From positions 372,001 to 436,000 of the forward strand of contig NZ_JAPDNQ010000001.1 in NCBI RefSeq assembly GCF_025989145.1: DNA of 64,000 nucleotides, in the 5' to 3' direction. Below are positions 61,345 to 64,000 of this stretch, piece by piece. Position 1 is the stretch's first letter, and each line of letters starts with the position of its first letter. This stretch comes from Microbacterium sp. SSM24. GTDB lineage: Bacteria > Actinomycetota > Actinomycetes > Actinomycetales > Microbacteriaceae. Both the position numbers and the translations under genes were made by a program. The notes under the pieces were generated by a model. That model searched no databases and was not told the DNA's origin. It saw nothing but the letters and a program-made list of their open reading frames with translations.

Positions 61345-62904
61345 TCACGTCACGCGTACCAGCGTCCGCTGCCACCCGGTCGAGCCGTCCGGCGCGATGG
61401 GCGCCCGCTCTTCGATCTGCAGGTCGCCGTCGCGGTTCACGGCGCGGACGGTGACGTTGTAGTTTCCCGGCGTCGCCTCCCACTCCAGCATCCACTGCAC
61501 CCACGTGTCGTCGTTGACCGGCGCCGACAGCGTGGCCGTCTGCCACTCGCCGCCGTCGATCCTGACCTCGACGCGCTCGATGCCGACGGTCTGCGCCCAC
61601 GCGACGCCGGCGAGCGGCACGCGGCCCGCCGGCACCGCTTGTCCGGTGCGCGGGGTGTCCAGGCGTGAGGAGAACTTGATCGGCGCCTCCGCGCTGTACC
61701 CGCGGGGCGTCCAGTACGCTTCGTCGGCCGCGAAGGTCGTGAGCTGGAGGCGCGTGAGCCACTTCGTCGCGGAGACGTAGCCGTACAGTCCGGGCACCAC
61801 CATGCGCACGGGGAAGCCGTGCTCGAGCGGCAGCGGCTCGCCGTTCATCGCGACGGCGAGGATCGCATCGCGACCGGGGTCGGTGAGAGCGTCGAGAGGC
61901 GTGCTCGCGGTGAAGCCGTCGATGCTGTGCGAGAGAACCATGTCGGAGTCGCCCTGCGGCCCGGCGAGGGCCAGGATGTCGCGCACGGGGACGCCGAGCC
62001 ACTTGGCCGTGCCGAGCAGCTCTCCCCCGACCTCATTGGACACGCACGTGAGGGTGATCGAGTACTCGTCCAGTCCCATCCCCACGAGGTCGTCGAACGT
62101 GAGCTCGATCTTCCTGTCCACGAGGCCGTCGACGGTCAGCCGCCAGGTGGCGGGATCGACGGATGGCACGGTCAGCGCGGTGTCGACGCGGTAGAAGTCG
62201 GCGTTGGGCGTATAGAGCGGGGAGATCCCCGGCACGTCGAACTCGGCATCGGCGGGAACCTCGACGCGCGTGCGCGGCTCCGGCAGCCGCAGCGCGCGGC
62301 GCACTGCGGCGATCGACGTCGTCGCGACGTTCGCGACGCGTGCGCCGACGCCGGCGATCAGAGCGGATGCTCCGGCGATCGTCAGCACCTGGAGGAACAC
62401 CCTCCGGTCCAGGCGCCCCGACCCGGACTCGTCGAGCGCGGCATCCGCGTGCTGCCACCCGCGCAGCCTCGCGACCGTCACCCACAGGACGACCGCGCCG
62501 GCGACCGTGCCGAGCACCGGTGGCACCCACGCGAACGGCGTGGCACCGGCTCGCGTGACGATCGCCGCGACGGAGAGGGCGCCGGCGATGCCGAGCGCGA
62601 CGATTCCGAGCGGCGGCCGCCACAGCTGAAGCAGGCCGGCGATCGCGGACGCGATGATCACCGCGAGGCCGAGACCGCCCAGCAGCACGGGCTTGTCGTT
62701 CTCGCCGAACGTGGCGATCGCGAACTCCTTCAGCGGCTGCGGCACGATGTCGATGACGAAGGAGCCGACCGCGAGGATCGGACTGCTCTGGCGCGCCACG
62801 AGGAGGGCGACGACTTCGGCCACGGCGAGGAAGACCCCCGCGCTCACGACTCCGGCGAGCGCGGCCCACGCCGCGAATCGTACCTTCCGCGCCCGCTCCG
62901 ACAT
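61345..62904 (-). CDS. Membrane-anchored molybdopterin-dependent oxidoreductase
   Basis: A 519-residue protein. The N-terminal half has five or six helices (about residues 8-185). A twin-arginine-like RR in LDRRVFLQVLTIAGASAL (about residue 168) starts the last helix, so the catalytic domain is external. The sulfite-oxidase-type molybdopterin domain follows (about 245-420), with the molybdenum Cys in ITLTCVSNEVGGELLGTAKW, and a dimerisation beta domain at the end. Substrate and electron acceptor are unknown. ATG at 62904; GTG/ATG a little upstream is possible. Confidence 0.88.
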   Translation of the reverse strand: MSERARKVRFAAWAALAGVVSAGVFLAVAEVVALLVARQSSPILAVGSFVIDIVPQPLKEFAIATFGENDKPVLLGGLGLAVIIASAIAGLLQLWRPPLGIVALGIAGALSVAAIVTRAGATPFAWVPPVLGTVAGAVVLWVTVARLRGWQHADAALDESGSGRLDRRVFLQVLTIAGASALIAGVGARVANVATTSIAAVRRALRLPEPRTRVEVPADAEFDVPGISPLYTPNADFYRVDTALTVPSVDPATWRLTVDGLVDRKIELTFDDLVGMGLDEYSITLTCVSNEVGGELLGTAKWLGVPVRDILALAGPQGDSDMVLSHSIDGFTASTPLDALTDPGRDAILAVAMNGEPLPLEHGFPVRMVVPGLYGYVSATKWLTRLQLTTFAADEAYWTPRGYSAEAPIKFSSRLDTPRTGQAVPAGRVPLAGVAWAQTVGIERVEVRIDGGEWQTATLSAPVNDDTWVQWMLEWEATPGNYNVTVRAVNRDGDLQIEERAPIAPDGSTGWQRTLVRVT

Positions 62905-62990
62905 GCCGCACCCCATTCCCGCTGTCGCCTGGTCTTCGGCGCGAGAACCCTGCCGGATTGCGCGTGTCTTCACACGAGGACTTCTCCGCG

Positions 62991-63044
62991 ACTCGCCAAG
63001 ACACGCCGAGAGCTGCACAGCGGCTCCGGCGTGTCCTGGCGAGT
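62991..63044. terminator. Long hairpin downstream of padR-2
   Basis: actcgccaagacacgccgag (the left arm, 62991-63013 in all) and its near-complement gctccggcgtgtcctggcgagt at 63023-63044 form a 21-22-bp stem around tgcacagcg, with one G-U pair and one bulge. It lies 20 bases after the padR-2 stop. Probably its terminator; its length is also typical of REP-like elements. Confidence 0.65.
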
Positions 63045-63063
63045 GGATGTCAGCCCGGGTGTC

Positions 63064-63582
63064 TCAGTCGAGTTCGTCGAGCCAGGTCAGCGCGAGCTCG
63101 TGCGAGCGCAGTCCGTAGTCGAGTGTCGCCCGCTGGTACCGGAAGATCTCGGCGAACTCGTCGGGGATCTGCGCCGCGTCGAGCTCCTCCGCGACAGCCC
63201 GCAGCTCGGCGAGCGCCGCGGCGGCACTGGCACGCAGGACGCCGAGCGCGGCATCCCGCTCCCGGCCATGCGGCAGCAGCCCGAGCAGGAACACCTTCGC
63301 CAGCATCGAGGTCTCGGCGTGGGCACCGGTGAGGGGCTCGGCCATCCATTCCCGCCAGGCATCGATGCCGGCAGGCGTGGGCGCGTGGAGGTTGCGGCGG
63401 CGGCCGGAGGACGAGGCATCCGTCACGGTCACCCACCCCTGGGCGACGAGCTGCCGCAGCGCACGCTGCAGGCTGCCGAAACTCGCGCTGTAGAAGAGCG
63501 ATGGGCCCGCGGCGAACTGCTTGTGGAGGTCGTAGAGCGACATCGGCGCGATCATCAGCAGCCCCAGGATCACGAACTGCAT
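63064..63582 (-). CDS. PadR-family regulator (second)
   Basis: A 172-residue PadR protein without the long N-terminal lead of the first one. It opens MQFVILGLLMIAPMSLYDLH, has SASFGSLQRALRQLVAQGWV as winged-helix core and a helical C-terminal domain with QIPDEFAEIFRYQRATLDYG. The ATG at 63582 has GAGGAAGG upstream and is much better than the extra 9 codons ending at 63609. It is divergent from a beta-lactamase-fold gene, with a shared operator, so the two probably form a regulator-target pair. Confidence 0.9.
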   Translation of the reverse strand: MQFVILGLLMIAPMSLYDLHKQFAAGPSLFYSASFGSLQRALRQLVAQGWVTVTDASSSGRRRNLHAPTPAGIDAWREWMAEPLTGAHAETSMLAKVFLLGLLPHGRERDAALGVLRASAAAALAELRAVAEELDAAQIPDEFAEIFRYQRATLDYGLRSHELALTWLDELD

Positions 63583-63611
63583 GTGGCACCTTCCTCGCGA
63601 TTCTGCCAATG

Positions 63612-63641
63612 TATCCCTTAGATATATCTCAGGGGGATATC
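63612..63641. promoter_or_regulatory. Divergent PadR operator
   Basis: AGATATATCT at 63620-63629 is a perfect 10-bp palindrome, flanked by TATCCC on the left and GGGGATATC on the right, giving an imperfect inverted repeat of about 30 bases. It lies between the padR-2 start and the beta-lactamase-fold gene start. This is the same kind of A/T palindrome as at the first PadR gene. Confidence 0.65.
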
Positions 63642-63645
63642 ACCG

Positions 63646-64000
63646 ATGGCACGACACTCCGACCTCGCCGCAGATCTCGCGAAGATCGCCGACGGCTTCG
63701 CGCGCACGCGGCAGGCGCTCCCCGCCCCGCAGGTGCTCGTGCGGGCGCCCGGCGTCGAGTACGCGTCCGGCGATCGCGGTCGGCGCTTCCACGCCGCGAG
63801 CGTCGGCAAGATGCTCACCGCCACCCTCGCCTTCCAGCTCGCCGAGAGCGGAGACCTCGACCTCGATGCACCCCTCGCCGGCCTGCTCCCCGAATCCGAG
63901 ATCGACGGGCTGTTCGTGCGCCGGGGAACGGATGCCGCGCCCGCCGTCACCCCACGGCACCTGCTCACTCACACGAGCGGCGCCGCCGACTACTTCGAAG
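63646..64000 (+). CDS. Serine beta-lactamase-fold hydrolase, N-terminal part
   Basis: The frame opens at ATG 63646 and runs off the window edge, about 118 codons. It reads SDLAADLAKIADGFARTRQA, RFHAASVGKMLTATLAFQLA (S-x-x-K nucleophile motif) and LLTHTSGAADYFE. That is the class C / DD-peptidase-like family (penicillin-binding protein-related hydrolases and esterases). The Y-x-N and HxG motifs would come later, outside the window. It is divergent from padR-2 and is likely its target. Confidence 0.85.
   Translation, partial: MARHSDLAADLAKIADGFARTRQALPAPQVLVRAPGVEYASGDRGRRFHAASVGKMLTATLAFQLAESGDLDLDAPLAGLLPESEIDGLFVRRGTDAAPAVTPRHLLTHTSGAADYFE

Overview
The window is GC-rich chromosomal DNA packed with short-gap and overlapping genes. 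GTG starts, ATGA/GTGA overlaps, mqo, a lysC-asd pair, a TgpA/DUF58/MoxR cluster, Pta with a P-loop-like N-terminus and a CmtR-like metal sensor all point to a high-GC actinomycete. Microbacteriaceae, probably Microbacterium, is the best guess. This is inferred from gene content and style; no 16S gene is present. There is no phage, integrase, insertion sequence or CRISPR array.

Layout. 1-19.4 kb is core metabolism, mostly on the minus strand: galE, tdk, a DUF2207 membrane protein, mqo, asd and lysC (with an internal beta-subunit start), recR-dnaX, a GH65 phosphorylase with beta-phosphoglucomutase, and ackA-pta. 19.4-24.9 kb is on the plus strand: a NudK-like hydrolase, a convergent SRP RNA, and a MoxR-DUF58-transglutaminase operon. 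24.9-31.5 kb starts at tRNA-Ser(GGA) and is a metal/arsenic resistance block. It holds a CDF transporter with a CmtR-like sensor, ArsC, an ArsR-ArsC fusion, an ArsN1-like acetyltransferase, a flavoprotein, ArsR, an aquaglyceroporin, and a His-rich-tailed EamA transporter broken by a frameshift. No ArsB or ACR3 pump is present, so arsenite may leave through the porin. Inverted repeats overlie or flank the ars promoters.

31.6-39.2 kb has two tandem GAF-ANTAR regulators, a front-end-type desaturase, and a tightly coupled minus-strand glycan set (GH130, an alpha/alpha-barrel protein, two GT4 glycosyltransferases) whose product is unknown. 39.2-49.5 kb is housekeeping and accessory: ATPase, MalY-type aminotransferase, DUF1232, amidase, bifunctional nuclease, arginase-like, LLM flavoprotein, VOC, AlkZ/YcaQ-like, nucleotidyltransferase and CoA-pyrophosphatase Nudix. 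49.6-64 kb holds DUF2510 proteins, a secreted muralytic protein under a possible MtrA box, a NYN nuclease, msrB-msrA, an MDR oxidoreductase, an ABC1/AarF kinase with a PadR regulator, a cold-shock gene with a long coding-like leader, dinB, a molybdopterin oxidoreductase, and a PadR/beta-lactamase-fold pair cut by the window end.

The parts most worth following up are the ars block with the damaged His-rich transporter, the GH130/GT4 glycan set beside paired ANTAR regulators, the reading frame fused in frame to the cold-shock gene, and several unexplained repeats: 17-bp triplets at a start codon, a 17-bp inverted repeat, a 35-bp duplication, and a tandem-hairpin leader.
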